The position numbers and the translations under genes are program-made. The notes under the pieces were generated by a model, which was not told where the DNA came from, did not search any database, and saw only the letters and a list, made by a program, of their open reading frames with translations. From Juglans regia (taxonomy: Eukaryota; Streptophyta; Magnoliopsida; Fagales; Juglandaceae): a stretch of DNA of 64,000 nucleotides. Positions within the stretch are counted from its first letter, which is position 1. Each line of letters begins with the position of its first letter. The stretch is from assembly GCF_001411555.2 (NCBI RefSeq), contig NC_049912.1, positions 19,514,341-19,578,340 of the forward strand, in the 5' to 3' direction. Positions 31,751 through 44,300 of the stretch are shown here, piece after piece.

Positions 31751-34700
31751 ACAATGGTGGATCAAAACAAGCTTTGAGATGGCGATGTTTTCTGCAGTTT
31801 AGGTTTCAAGTTGTGTTACTATTTGTATTTCCTTCTTCTATTGGTACCATTGGAGGATAAAGTTATACTTTGTCAGAAGAGTTTCAGTTTTTGGGTGTTG
31901 TTATATTAATATGTGCTTTTTATGGTGGCGACATTGGGACAATTTATATACAGACCTTGGTGGAACATATCAAAGGGAACATATACATTTTAAGTGCATC
32001 TTAAAATGTATATGTTCATTTAAGTTAGTAGTTGATTTATTTAGTCATCCAATTTTGCTAATTGCAATATCTTAACCCTGCAGTTTAAGGTACAAGCGTT
32101 GGTGAAATTACAAGTACAACAACCAAGAGCCGAGCGAAACATTTAGGGATATAGAACTATTAGTTGTAAAAATCCTTCGCGGGCTGTAAAAAAATATTTA
32201 TGTGTTCATTTTAATATATATGGGTTTGATTTTATATTAGTATCAGATTGACAGATGTGGATGTGCTTTTGTATTTGACAACTTCTAATCGTGAACTGTT
32301 ATTAGTAGATGTCGGTTTGGAATGATATGAACCTGGAATGAGATGGTAATTTTGATTGCATATTCTTCATCTCCTGGACGTTGATTCGGTATATCTTCTC
32401 CATTTAGCAGATACAAACTTTTGAGAAAATGCAATTTTCTATGTGAGATAGTTCTCAAAACCAAAAAGACCTCATGCTTCATACACAGCAATACACAACA
32501 ATGTAAAGTTTCACTCATTCAAAATTTATCAATTACAAAGGTGCTCACATCAAAACATAATTACAACTATAATTCATCATCAAAAGTTGTTGGAGGGAGC
32601 GGCTGCAACTATAATTACAGCAACTACAAGTCATCATCAAAATTTTCCCATGACTTGCTTTCGATTGGCTTGGAGGGAGTGGTTGCTACTGAGTTGTTTG
32701 TTTGGTATTGGTTCAGTGCTCTTGCTGTGACCATATTAAAAATGCCCTAAAAAGAAAAAAATAGAGATTAATCATTGAAACACCATTATAATGTCACTGT
32801 TATTCAGTTTGCTTAAATGGAGTATAGCAGCAGAGATGTCACAAAGAAACTTTAATTTTATAAGAAAATTCCCCTTCACTTTTTGATATAATACGAGGAT
32901 GGAAAATACCAATCTCATCAAGGAAGACTTATAAAACCTAAACCTACACAAACCCTACCCCTCCCAGGTATATACTAATTTAGCAAAACTTGTTGGTGAC
33001 AATCAAGGATGTGTCAATCCCACCACTTATAATTGAAAGAATAAAATTTTTGGTGTATGTATATATGTAAAGGTCTCCAATAAAACTAGGGAACCAGTTT
33101 CTTTGATACATCTGCAGCTAAATTTAGCTGAACATATGGGGACAAGGAATTCTTCTAAAATGATGTTCAACATAGTGATCTAAACATTCCTTCTTTTGTA
33201 CCAAGAAATAGTTAGTAATCACAAGAAATAATTACCATTAGTAAGGAGTTTAGGGGGCATGGATTCTGCAAAAGAGAGGCTGAATCAAATTCTGATTTAG
33301 CTACTCCCATGCTTGGTCTACTAACTCTTGGAGTTGTTGGTGATGCTTTGTGAGGAGTTATGGATAAAGTAGACATGTCACATGTAAAGTCACATAAATA
33401 TAGAGCCGAATTGAGAAAGCTTTGAATTAGATAGGAAATGGGAGATGTACAACCATAATCATGTGCAAGAACGCAACTGGAAACTTAAAAAAGTACATAT
33501 GGATCTAAGCCAAAAATGGGAACTTTGTACAGAAACTCACCTTCTGAAAAAAAACAGCAAATATAACTCAAACTAAAAAATAGAAGCACTAAAACACAGA
33601 GCAAGATAAAAAAAATAAACTATATTTGATTTTCGGGAAATAAATTGTTCAAGGTCCGATCCAAGGAAATATGTACAAATTCACCAGAAAAAAAACACCA
33701 ATGACCTTGGATCAAGATTAAGATCCAAGAAATGAAGAAACCCATTTAAAAAAAAGAAAAAGAAAAAGAAAAAGAAAAAGAAAAAACCTAGAACTGGGAA
33801 AGAAGATAGAAAGGGGCACTGGACTCACCTAAAATTGATGCAAAGATGCATAAGAATCTCAAAAGAGATTATAAACAATAGATCCAACCAATTAATCTTC
33901 CAAATACAGAAACAAATCAAGCTCTGTTATATATTCTACAGCTCTATTTTTGTTTTTCCTCAAGCTCCCATCTGGTTTTAGAATCAATGCTTCTATCTGG
34001 GAAAGAAGCTACTAACCGTAAGAGCAAAAAATCTCAAGTGAACCTGGCTTCAACCCACGGCGACAAACACAGATGCATATTCGGTACTACCCACGACGAT
34101 GAAAGACGCAGACTCGACTACCCATGACAACGACCACGACAGATTTGGTCCTACTAAACGACGACGACGACAGATTTGGTTCTCCTACCCATAAAGCGCG
34201 ACGACATTTTCTGTCTCAGACGCTTTTTCTCCTTTCTTCGTTTCTTATTTTTCGTCTGCTTTTTTTTAATCATTAATATATCGGCTGACGTGCATAACAC
34301 TACATCAACAGTTTCCTCAACGGCGAAGATGGATCCAATGCACGATGGCGAACTCTCTGGTTTTGCTCTTTGGTTTCCCTTTCTAGTTTCGATCTACAAC
34401 ATCCAACCCAAAGTAGCTTTTTGGATTCGATTTCCCTCCAACGCACGACAGCACTACAAGCCTCATCCAACACATGACGGCCCAACGCACGGCGAGACCT
34501 CTTTCAGTTTCTTCCTCTCTGGTTTCGAACTAACAACAGCTTTCATTTTTCGTTGATCTCCCTCTCTGCTTTCTGATTTTCCCTCCTTTCTTTCGCCTTT
34601 TTTTTTAATATTACACGATGACATGGCAGTCTACCAAGTCAGCCGGTTCCGTGATGGGTGCCCTATTTGGTTGTATCTAGAATTATTGTTTAGAATATAA

Positions 34701-35347
34701 TCTTCTTCATTTCTACTCTACTTAAGTAATTTTTTAAATGAATTCTGCTACGTACAGACACGCTCGCAGAGTCACTGTGAACTCCGCTGATGTCGCAACA
34801 TTGTTTTATATTAAAAAACAGCACCAGGCACCATTCTCGTTCCTCTAATCTCCCATTAAAACTTAGATCTTCATTTTCTCTTTCATCCTTATTGCATAAT
34901 TTTCCTTGGTACAATCAAGATTCCATGGACGAGTTCTCATCCTTCTTTAGCTCCCAGTCATCTTCACAAAGCCGCTTGCTGGAGCTACGATTCTCTCAAG
35001 AGTTTTGGCCAGATCTCTCCCGTCATTCAGACTCATCTCAAACATGTACTTATTTTCTTAGAATGATTTTTTCTCCATGTTCGGCTTTGGAAAATTGATG
35101 GAACACAGAAGTGGTAGGAGAAGAAATTAATCTGATATTTTAGAGTTGCTTTGGCTTTCTATTACATGCGGGTGAAGAAAATTTGAGTTGGACAAATTTC
35201 TCTCTCTTGTATTTGGAATTACTGTTTTGAGAAGCAGTGAAGAAGGGGGAAAATGATTCTGTTTTGAAAAGACAGTGAAGTCACGCCAAATGAACCATTT
35301 CATTGAACTATCGTGCCAGTTCGTTTACAGTGACTACAGAACCTGCA
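31751..35347. other. Long spacer, no gene confirmed
   Basis: Apart from the old 3' UTR of the TCTP copy (to about 31920), I found no conserved frame. An (AAAAAG)n tract lies at about 33748-33785 and CGACGA-rich sequence at 34050-34180. Frames at 34176-34556 and 32421-32750 show no domain. ATG at 34924 opens MDEFSSFFSSQSSSQSRLLE (58 codons) in good context behind a pyrimidine-rich stretch; it could be a first exon of something unrecognised. Confidence 0.35.
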
Positions 35348-35532
35348 TTTAGGTTGCGTTTGGATGTTGAGTTGAGTTGAGTTGAGATGATAAAATATTG
35401 TTAGAATATTATTTTTTAATATTATTATTATTTTGATATTTGAAAAAGTTTAATTGTTTATTATATTTTGTATTGGAATTTGAAAAAGTTGTAATGATAA
35501 GTTGAAATGAGTTTAGTAACCAAACGAAACGT
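35348..35532. repeat. TTTGG-ended MITE family, complete copy
   Basis: Left end GGTTGCGTTTGGATGTTGAG and reverse-complemented right end GTTTCGTTTGGTTACTAAAC share the first bases. Core ATATTATTTTTTAATATTAT. A (GAGTT)n-like run, GAGTTGAGTTGAGTTGAG, marks its left arm. Confidence 0.6.
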
Positions 35533-36059
35533 TTCTCCTTTAAATATGCTAAAGCGAATATGTAGGTTGTCAGAATAGGGTCCTAGATCTCAAATTGATA
35601 ATATCGCTTAAATTGCCAATAATGACCATTAACAATAATGGTCATCAACTCGTGGGTAATTTAGGTCTCACAAAAAGTAAAGTAGATATCTCTCTTAATC
35701 CTTCTTAATTTGCCAATTGATGAATTAAGTCCCTATATATATATATACACAATATGGATTGGAAGGATATGATTTTCTATTATACAAGTTAACCAAGAAA
35801 TGGCATAATTCCACAACAAATTTGTGTATTTGGGTTTAGTTCTTGTAATTCTATCGATCATCTATTCATGCAACTAATCCAAGGGGGAGGTTTTATTGCC
35901 TAGAAGAGAGTACCAACCTTACAAAACCATTAACCTAAAAATAATTTTTTGGCATATTCTTATGATAAAACTTAGTACAACTAAGTTGTAATTATGTTAG
36001 GCATAGTCTAAATTAAAATTAGAGCAAAATTCGAAGAAATTTCAAATTTATCAGATTTA
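35533..36059. other. Spacer, no gene seen
   Basis: AT-rich, no supported frame. A short (AT)n tract lies near 35735. Confidence 0.45.
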
Positions 36060-36276
36060 GGCATCGTTTGTATTCGTAACCCATCTCAACCCACCACAAC
36101 CCACCTCAACTCATCTTTACAACTTTTTCAAATTTCCACACAAAATATAATAAACAATTCAATTTCTCAAATTTCAAAACAACTTCTCCAAATTTCCACA
36201 CAAAATATAATAAATAATTTAATTTTTATTTTACTATTCACAAACCATCTCAATTCATCTCTGAATCCAAACCGAG
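36060..36276. repeat. TTTGG-ended MITE family copy with internal duplication
   Basis: Left end GGCATCGTTTGTATTCGTAA and right end CTGAATCCAAACCGAG are inverted. Inside, CAAATTTCCACACAAAATAT occurs twice (about 36128 and 36189), a short tandem duplication within the element. Confidence 0.6.
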
Positions 36277-36435
36277 TGAGATAGACCTAGTCGATGTAAA
36301 ATAGTTGAGTCTAGCAATTGATGAAGGTGATCGTGTCAAATTTTAATGTTTACTATGTTGAAAGGCTCATCAAGCGAACATGATAGAATCTTAATTGAAT
36401 TATGCTTCTACAATCCGAATTTGGCCCAACATTAA

Positions 36436-36728
36436 GGCTTCATTTGGATCCTTGAATGAGCTCTACTCATCTCAGTTGGAATCTGTTTTAGATCTATCCC
36501 AACATCCAAACACACAACTTCCAAATCACTATACATCACTCAACTCAAAACCTCTTTACACTGGGACCCACAACCTTTTTCAACTTCTCATAAATACATC
36601 TAAACTCATCTTAACATCCAAACACATCTAAACTCATCTTAGGTGGGTCCCACAAAACTCACTTCACCATCTCAACTCACTACTATTTATAAAGAACTCA
36701 ACTCAGCTTAACATCCAAACGTAACCTA
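36436..36728. repeat. TTTGG-ended MITE family copy, GC-richer variant
   Basis: Left end GGCTTCATTTGGATCCTTGA and right end CTTAACATCCAAACGTAACC are inverted repeats. The centre carries a repeated AACTCATCTTAACATCCAAA/TCTTAGGTGGG segment and differs from the A/T core of other copies. Confidence 0.55.
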
Positions 36729-36745
36729 ACCCTACCTAATTAAAC

Positions 36746-37108
36746 CATAGTTTTAAATTTCGTACCGTACCGGCCGGTATGGCCGAAATTTTTCGTACCG
36801 GCCGTCCGGCTGGTACAAGTATTATATCTATTTCGTACCGGCCAATACCGGACGTACCGGCCTCAATTTTCAAACTACAAGCTTATTTTTTAACCCACAA
36901 TTCTGACTAGACTATTTATAATTTATATATATAATTTATTTATATATAGACTATTATTTTAGAATATAATTTTTATATATAATTTATTTATATATCGAGT
37001 ATTCTGAAATGTTATCCCGAAACGCTATCCCGAAACGGTAGCGGTACCGAAATATTTCGTTCCAGTGCCTTGACCGGTACAGCTTCCGGTACGGTATTCA
37101 AAACATTG
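36746..37108. mobile_element. Non-autonomous hAT-type element rich in CCGGTACCGG, copy 2 (inverted)
   Basis: Left end CATAGTTTTAAATTTCGTAC; reverse-complemented right end CAATGTTTTGAATACCGTAC. Flanks AATTAAAC (36738-36745) and ATTTAAAC (37109-37116) agree at 7 of 8 positions. It matches 7438-7852 on the opposite strand, including the ATATTTCG and GTACCGGCC blocks, with a deleted or diverged middle. Confidence 0.7.
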
Positions 37109-37116
37109 ATTTAAAC

Positions 37117-37985
37117 ATAAGGATGCACAATTTTTCTTATGGGACTTGAGCATTATTTCAAAGATTTTTACTTGTTGTCCCACAAAGAAAAATTTTGAGT
37201 TACCGAGCCTAAAACTCAAATAGTTTTGTATGCGATATATATATATATAAATATATATAGACCCTCACCCTGCTAATTTTGTATCAATTTGTCCTTGGGT
37301 TGTTAATATGGAGTCCATTAGTGTGGACATGTTCAATGGTCGGAAGGATTTCTAGAGATGTGGTTGTTACAGAGATCGAGTTGGTGATCGTGGTGAAACT
37401 ATAGAAAGGCCGAAAAGATTTCCGGAATTGCCCCATTGCAAATCAGGTTTAGAGTCGGCAAAAGTTTTGTCAGTATATAAATCTAATTGTAATTAATTAA
37501 ATTTGTAGTAAATTTAAAGGTGACGGCTAACCACCGGAATGGATTTCCAGATCCTTTTGTGAATGCCCAAAAGTTTTCTGTTGCATGCACCTAGTTTTTC
37601 GCAAACTTATCATCCAACTACACAATCTACAATATAGTTGGAATACTCAAGTTCTTCATAATAATCATAAAAAATTCTATGTATGGTCAATTTTGCATAC
37701 GGCTTGCGCATTCCACTAATGTGATTAATTGCATCACTTTTTTTTTAATATGAAATAACTATTTTGAACAATCAAATCAGCGAAGTGTGTAAAGAGTATG
37801 CAAAAGTAACTATGTGTAGCAGAACTCAATAATCATTGGTGCTATATTTTTCACCACACAAATTAATATGCATGCATGCATGGTATAACAAGTAACTTCA
37901 AGTACGATAGTCATTTGAATATCGATCTCACAATTATCCTTGGCCGGTCAAATGAAAATGCTCCTGATCACCAAGAATGATTTGG
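37117..37985. other. Spacer, no gene seen
   Basis: AT-rich with an (AT)n tract near 37238. No supported frame. Confidence 0.45.
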
Positions 37986-37989
37986 TGAT

Positions 37990-38483
37990 GAAAAAGATTA
38001 TCCAACGAATTACACAATAAAATTTGCATGATCCAAGATTAATTATTAAACCGTAGAATAGTAAGAACGAAATAATGCTCGACCATCCATTTGAGTCATA
38101 ATTACTTCTTTGATAGCCACCCTTACTTTTTCAGTGCTTCGATTATATTCTATCACGCAATTAAAGCTTTAAGATAAGATCCAATTAGGAAATCATCTTA
38201 TATATATACCCACCTTTGCCACCCATTTCCTCACTGCTAGCTTCTTGTACTTATGATCTCCCTATCAGTACAAAAGGATACCTGCAGGTATGTAATATTA
38301 TTGTAGCCCTAGCTCCCAGCTAATTTCCATGCTAATTATTTGAGTATTTATAGTCATGATCATTTAGCTAGTTTCTTTAAACGAGCGATAATCAATCTTA
38401 ACACGCACACAGAGCCTCATGATCATTTATACTTAATTCTCAGGATTTGGCCTTACAGATATTGATCATATATCATCATCATC
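37990..38483 (+). promoter_or_regulatory. Promoter, leader and possible leader intron of peptide gene 2
   Basis: Shares three ordered blocks with 20665-21315. The TATA box is TATATATATA at 38199-38208, followed by CACCTTTGCC. Downstream, TGCAG|GTATGTAATA at about 38287 is a plausible 5' splice site and TTCTCAG|GATTT near 38443 a plausible 3' site, giving a leader intron of about 155 bp. Gene 1 has TGCAGGTTTGTAATAA at 21240, but its spacing looks too short for the same intron. Confidence 0.55.
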
Positions 38484-38789
38484 ATGAAAACCCTAGTACT
38501 TGTTGTACCCTTTGTTGCAATCCTCTTGATCTTTGCAATCCTGCATGCTGATGCAGAAAGGCTCCCAGTGGAGGAGCCTAGGCCAAAAGCGGCCAATCGT
38601 CGGCTCCTAATTACCAATCAGCCTCAGGTAGGCGACGACAACACCGACGCGGATACCAGCCCGGAAGCGAACCCAATGTATAGAAGAGCTGCAGGACCAT
38701 CCCTGGCTGATAGTCACCGTCGTCACCCTTGTCCAAGAATAGAAGATGAACGTCATACTCCAGTTGGTACAACATGCGTACACAGCTAG
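38484..38789 (+). CDS. Secreted peptide precursor, paralogue 2
   Basis: A 101-aa frame with ATG at 38484 behind ATCATCATC, matching the start of paralogue 1. The signal peptide is about residues 1-24 (LVLVVPFVAILLIFAILHADA). The mature part has ERLPVEE, then KAANRRLL, an acidic Asp/Asn/Thr linker, NPMYRRAAGP, and the C-terminal block HRRHPCPRIEDERH followed by TPVGTTCVHS. The two cysteines are 14 residues apart (17 in paralogue 1). Basic pairs (RR) before the NP-x-Y and Cys blocks could be processing sites. A poly(A)-like AATAAA lies at 38835-38840. It is shorter than paralogue 1 mainly through loss of the Asn/Ser-rich centre. Function is not known to me; an extracellular signalling or antimicrobial peptide is the natural inference. 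Confidence 0.7.
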   Translation: MKTLVLVVPFVAILLIFAILHADAERLPVEEPRPKAANRRLLITNQPQVGDDNTDADTSPEANPMYRRAAGPSLADSHRRHPCPRIEDERHTPVGTTCVHS

Positions 38790-39354
38790 CTAATTAATCA
38801 AAGGGAGCTAATTATAATATATGGTGTGGCTTTCAATAAAAAAAGTGGAACCAAGATCATCGATCCATGTTACTTGCCAAAGCTATCGTATATACGTTCG
38901 AGCAGCATGCTTTTAGTTTCACTAAGACGAAATAAATCTATATATATATTGTATAGGCTTTGTATGCGACGGGTTTCTGGCAGTAATCTATATATATACA
39001 TGCTGCATGTGAATTATGGCTGTTAAATAAAGGGACCATGCATGCATTAGGTATGTGCATGCATGGCGCGTGTGTTTGCTTATGTATATCACTGATATAT
39101 TTTGGATTATTTGTCGTATATATACTTCCGTATAGAGTAAATTGGTGGATGTATAAGATGGGTAATATTAATTATAATTTCAATTAATTGGTCATAATTA
39201 AGGAGGAATATATATCAAGGTGATGAGGTTTTGACTTTTGAGAAGAAGGGACAAGAGTACTTGAAATTGTGTGAGAGAGTCGAGAGAGCTAGAGCATGTA
39301 TGCATGCATGGTTATAACTGCACTGCATGCAGGGAAATTAAGCGTTGACGTCCT

Positions 39355-39396
<42 letters not shown>

Positions 39397-39540
39397 ACTA
39401 CGACTTTTTTGAAGCAACTATATATGCATTAAAATAAATATCAAAGATATAAGAGATCAGGTCAGGGGGCAATTAATTAGGATCCTCAATAAAAATCTTA
39501 TTCCAGTCATGAAGAGATATATATATATATATATATATCT

Positions 39541-39576
<36 letters not shown>

Positions 39577-39859
39577 AGCTGCAAGGAAATATCGATAGCA
39601 GATCATCCTAGCTAGCTAGCTCCGGACGCAAACAGCTTGACCCAAGCAAGGGCGCTCTTTGAATAATTAATACCGGAATTGGAAGCTGCCGCAGCAAGCC
39701 TGAGCATGCTTAGCGCTACTGAGAATTAAGAGGTTGGGGGAATTATTAGATCTTTTAGATATAGTTATAGGTCAAAGATCATATCCATGATCATCATTAA
39801 TCACGCACATACCAACTTGTGATGGATATGTTCAATCTCCTCAATAACACCTAATCTCT
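38790..39859. other. 3' flank of peptide gene 2, then spacer up to the CACTA region
   Basis: Contains a (TA)n tract at 39362-39393, another at about 39519-39538 and (GA)n at 39543-39574. No coding signal. The last three bases, TCT, form the left half of the target duplication of the CACTA element. Confidence 0.55.
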
Positions 39860-40290
39860 CACTACAAGGAATAAACTCATTTCCGGCGACGTCCTTCGCC
39901 GCAAATAAATGAATATATCGCCGCAATAAAGTATTTCCGGCTACCTCATCTTTTCCCAAAGTCGCCGCTGTTAATCAGCCAAGTAAGACGTTTTGTGCCG
40001 AGGTGGAGGACGGACAGAAATGCTTTCCATTTCCGGCGAGTATAGATCGCCGGAAATAAACATATATATCGCCAATAAAGATATTTTTAGCATAGTTGTG
40101 AAGTCTATTCCGGCGACTAAAAACCGCGGAAATATAATATTTGCTGCGAATTTAACTTCGCCGCAAATGTTTCATTCTTGTCGATGATAACGTGAGCTGA
40201 TTATTTTTGGCGATGACATAGTCGCCGCAAACAGTCCTTACTCGCTGCAGTTATTTTCGGCGAGTTACATTCGCCGGAAATATGTTTTTT
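39860..40290. repeat. Left subterminal repeat region of the CACTA element
   Basis: Within 430 bp the words TTTCCGGCGA, TCGCCGCAAAT, TCGCCGGAAAT and their variants occur about a dozen times in both orientations. In En/Spm the subterminal repeats are the binding sites of TnpA; this is presumably their counterpart. Confidence 0.65.
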
Positions 40291-41646
40291 TTTTTTTTTA
40301 AATCCAATTCTGTTTGCTTGTATTTTGTCTTCCTGTTATTTTCCTAATATTTGTAATTTCATAACAAATAATTGCTTATTAATAAATTAGAAATCCTAAA
40401 TTTGGATAAATTTATATTTGATTGCACATATAAATTATATGTCAACATCATTCAAATAACCTCAACATACATATTTAAAATTCACCAAGATTTAAGTGTA
40501 CATTTTACATAATACCATCCAACATATCACAATGGAATATAAATTTACAAGTATTTTTCGTTCAAACTATAAATGTCTAGCAGCAAGTTGCCTTCATGAA
40601 TGCGCCAGCTTCTTCATTGCAAGTGTTTTTCTTTCTAATCACCATATTCCAACAAGTATGGGAAGAGCTGAATTTGATTCACCGATTTGACTTCAAGTGT
40701 TTCAAAACAACTGTAAAGAAATGCAATATATTTCTGCAAAAACATAATATTCAAAGCCCAAGTTACAAGGCATTCAATTAATAAAAGATAGCATCTCTTA
40801 TTTTTCCTTTGCATCTCTAACTAAAATATATATATATTGTATATATTATGTACATATATAGAACACGTAAAAACTCTCTGACAATTAATACAAGGGTCTC
40901 ACCTGAAATTGGGACTACCTTTTACATGATTCAGAAAGTCTCTACATACGCTAGCTCTTTAGTCTGGTATAAAACTAGCTTCCAAAATCACTGTACCCAA
41001 TGTGAGAAAAATCCAACACATGGCAATTTGATCCTGCCAAACAAAGTACGCACCAAAAAGAACAAATTATATAGGTGAAAAGCCATATGCACTTAAGATT
41101 TTTTATATGAGAAATACATAATTTGCATTTATTGGAACTAATAAATATTAAGTCCGTTGCACTCACCCAATGTGATTTCCTCTATGATATCTCGCATTCA
41201 ACAACTTCATTTACCAAACAAAAAAAAAATTAGAATAATGATGAAACAAGTTATTTATTCTTAGTCATATAGATGTTGAAAGATACATAAAAAGCAACAA
41301 TGTCAGAACAAGAATAAATGAAAATTTGCAAGTCAGTCAGGTACTAATAATATTATTAAAAGGCTATGTATATACTGATAACTTACCTTGCTATAGCAAT
41401 TTCATTGTAAATTGATGACCAAGAACTTCCAATGTGCATGTTGGTGGCAAAAGCAACGTACATCTCCAGACAAAAGCTACAAAATATCTTCAAACCAAAA
41501 AATATACTACCTACCCCACACCAGTAATTGATGTACAAAAGAGGAGGTTCTGGAGATATGGGAGACATTTTGTTGTTATATTATTTTAACTTTCATCTCC
41601 TTACCAAAATTGACAAAAAATTGTTACCCTCAAATTTAGTAACTGG
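40291..41646. other. CACTA interior without recognised gene
   Basis: AT-rich with only short frames (about 60 codons). It lies downstream of the minus-strand TnpA-like gene and may hold its 3' UTR. Confidence 0.45.
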
Positions 41647-43786
41647 CTATGCAGGTCCCTGAGTCTCTTTATGAGACTCTCCCTGGGTCTGCCTCTCTAA
41701 CTCATATCTCTCCAAAAACTTGTCGTACTTGTCTTGTTTCTCCATTAATAACATGACATTCGCTCGTAAGTCATCATGTAAAGTCTTATAATGTGCAGTT
41801 TCTTTCTCACTTCTTTCTGCACGTTCAGTTAATTCTACTATTCGAGCATTAGTTGATTGTCTAGATGACTCGGGAATAACCATCTCGCCAAGACCCCGTA
41901 CATACCCTGGCCTGTGGCCCAAAACTTCCTTAAATATTGTTGCAGCAGCCTCCTTAGTTCGCTTCTCAGGCTCCAGCTCTGCCATTTTTGCTACCATCTC
42001 ATTCTATCAACCATTGGAAAACATCACACAAGTTAATTGCTCGTAATATGTACTTAGCACTAAAAATATAGACATCAGTTTATCTCAAACATCATGAGAT
42101 TTTACTTAATTAACACTCACATATTTCTCTTCCGTCATGGGAGTCACAAATTTGTCATTTTTCTTTGACCACCTGACTTCTTTAAAGAAATCAACCAAAT
42201 TCTCCTCATTCCCAGACTGCAAATAAAATAAATTACACACTAACTTAGATTGAATATATGAACACCATTATGAAGCACAAATTAAAAGAGTACAAATAGC
42301 TAGCATTAAGAATGAAACTCAAATCTGCAAGATAAAACTCTCATTCAAACTATCAAATAAATTGTTGGGATTAGACTTACAACGTACAAACAATAACGAT
42401 TGTTGAGTGTTTTTTCTGTTTTTTCATAACTAAATGTGCAAGTAATTATATTAGTCATTAATATATAGAGAACTCAAAGGAAATACACAACTTTGAAGAA
42501 GCCTAACATATCACGCAACACAAAGAAGTAATAATGTTACATATAGTCGGTGTGCATCTTGCAACCAAAATGGAGACTTACCCTCATCTCCATTAGTCGC
42601 ACAAATGACCTCCGTCCAGCTGTGTGATTGTTTTGTTGCTTCTCCCTATTACTTTTATTTCGTTCAGACATCCGCTGCAATCACATAGGACATGATATAC
42701 ATCCATTGAATGTAGAGGTGTCAAAAGGATTATATGACTAAAAACAGAAGTAGATATAGTTGACTATTTTAACAAAAACTAACCGTTCTAACTAACATTT
42801 AATACAGGTGACTATTTTACCAAACAATTCCACAGCATGTTAATTAAGTATACGACTGCCAACTTACCTTAAAGTCATCGCTTGAATATCGAGCACATAA
42901 CTTTACCCAAGTGGCTGGTGTCACCGACGGTGGCACATTCGCAAGTGCTTCTTCATTGCTCTCATATTGCTTGTAAGTTCTATGTAAATCATAGCGAATA
43001 TGATTAAACCGCTTGCGTAGTGTCTTCGTAACCGTATCACGATGGTTCTTCTTGGTCCAGTCAAGGATGAAGTCAGCCTACAGACAAACATTAAGAGTAT
43101 TAATTATAATCTCCCAACCCCGAGTTTTACATTGACAATGTTAGGCTTTCATCTACTCTATTTGAACATGTATTGCATTCTCCTACTTTTACCTGAATGC
43201 GTGTAATTAATTCTTCCTTCTCATTAGCTGGTACATCGTGCCAGCTAGCATGACTCAAGTCCACATGGTGCTTGACCAACCATGTAACCCTTGTAGTAAA
43301 CAAGGTAGCATTTTCACAACAAGGTGCAGTTTCACCGTCCTTTATCCTCAAGGATATCTTTCCATACTTTCGCACCTTTTCAAACTCTGTGCTCTTTGCA
43401 GCTCCTCGCCCACGCTTCTGACGAAGTGATACTAGGTTGTTTCCAAGAGTGAAAATGTCATCATAGTTCAATAATTAAATTAATCAACATGTTAAACATA
43501 TAATATAAAACAATATCCAAAATGTAAAACAATATAAATATAAATTAGCATTAATACCAGACGGGTTTGTGCTTAATGACGAATCAGCCACTGGTATGTC
43601 ATTCGGTTCTGTGCTTGGCTGGCCATTACGTGGATCGGTTAAGTCATATGAGCTTGAGGATGAGTCATCTCTAAGATCCATCGTAGCAATAGGTACTTTA
43701 TTGCGAACTTCACCATTGATTTGAGATCTCCCCCGACCATAGCTCACACGATGTGATCGACCTCTACCTCTTCCAGTTAGAGGCAT
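41647..43786 (-). CDS. TnpA-like transposase-associated protein of the plant Ptta/En/Spm type, six exons
   Basis: My exon model (minus strand): 43786-43558, 43431-43193, 43077-42869, 42674-42582, 42216-42121, 42003-41647, each bounded by GT/AG. The order is a Gly/Arg-rich N-terminus (GRGRGRSHRV), a KRGRGAAKSTEFEKV block, RIKDGETAPCCENATLFTTR then VTWLVKHHVDL, ADFILDWTKKNHRDTV, the RMSERNKSNREKQQNNHTAG then RRSFVRL motif, and a C-terminal coiled coil. This is the usual layout of Transposase_24/TnpA-like plant proteins of about 400 aa that bind element ends. Exon lengths sum to one base short of a whole number of codons; near 42900 family residues (LCARYSSDDFK) resume in a shifted frame, so there is a 1-nt frameshift or a reading slip of mine. 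No catalytic DDE domain belongs to this protein. Confidence 0.7.
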
Positions 43787-44300
43787 TGATGAAGCACGCT
43801 ATATAAACAAACTTCTAAAGTAAAATATAAATAAACAAACTTCTATATATGTCTATGTGTTTGTGTGTGTGTAATTCACTGAAACCCTTCATGAGTTTTT
43901 GGCTTCAACATTCATGGAAGCTCATGCATCATGCATGGGTCTTGTTTAAAATATAAAAACCTAATGATCTTGAGCAGATAATAATTATGATCAGTTAGTC
44001 ATGAAAATCATAATCAGATATTTCTGATCTCAGCGCCAACAATGGGAATTGAAACAGTCAAAGAAAAGAAAAAAGATGATAACTTAATTACCATGCATTT
44101 CTGTACGTGAGAATTGTAAAACCAATTAATTAGTTGTTTTCAACCTACCTAGCTAGCTAGAGCTATATCTTGAATTAATACTTGCATGGATTACAAATTA
44201 ATATCGTGATTGAATCTATATATCTAGTCTGTCTCAAATGTAATGCATCCGCATGAGTACTTTACCATGCAATATATTATGCAAGCTACCGGATATTATA
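43787..44300. other. Upstream region of the TnpA-like gene
   Basis: Probable promoter and leader of the minus-strand TnpA-like gene. It has a short (GT)n near 43860; nothing else recognised. Confidence 0.4.

Noticed and set aside
34176..34556. 126-codon plus frame
   Set aside because: Starts at TTG, Phe/Leu-rich beginning from a T-rich stretch, no domain.
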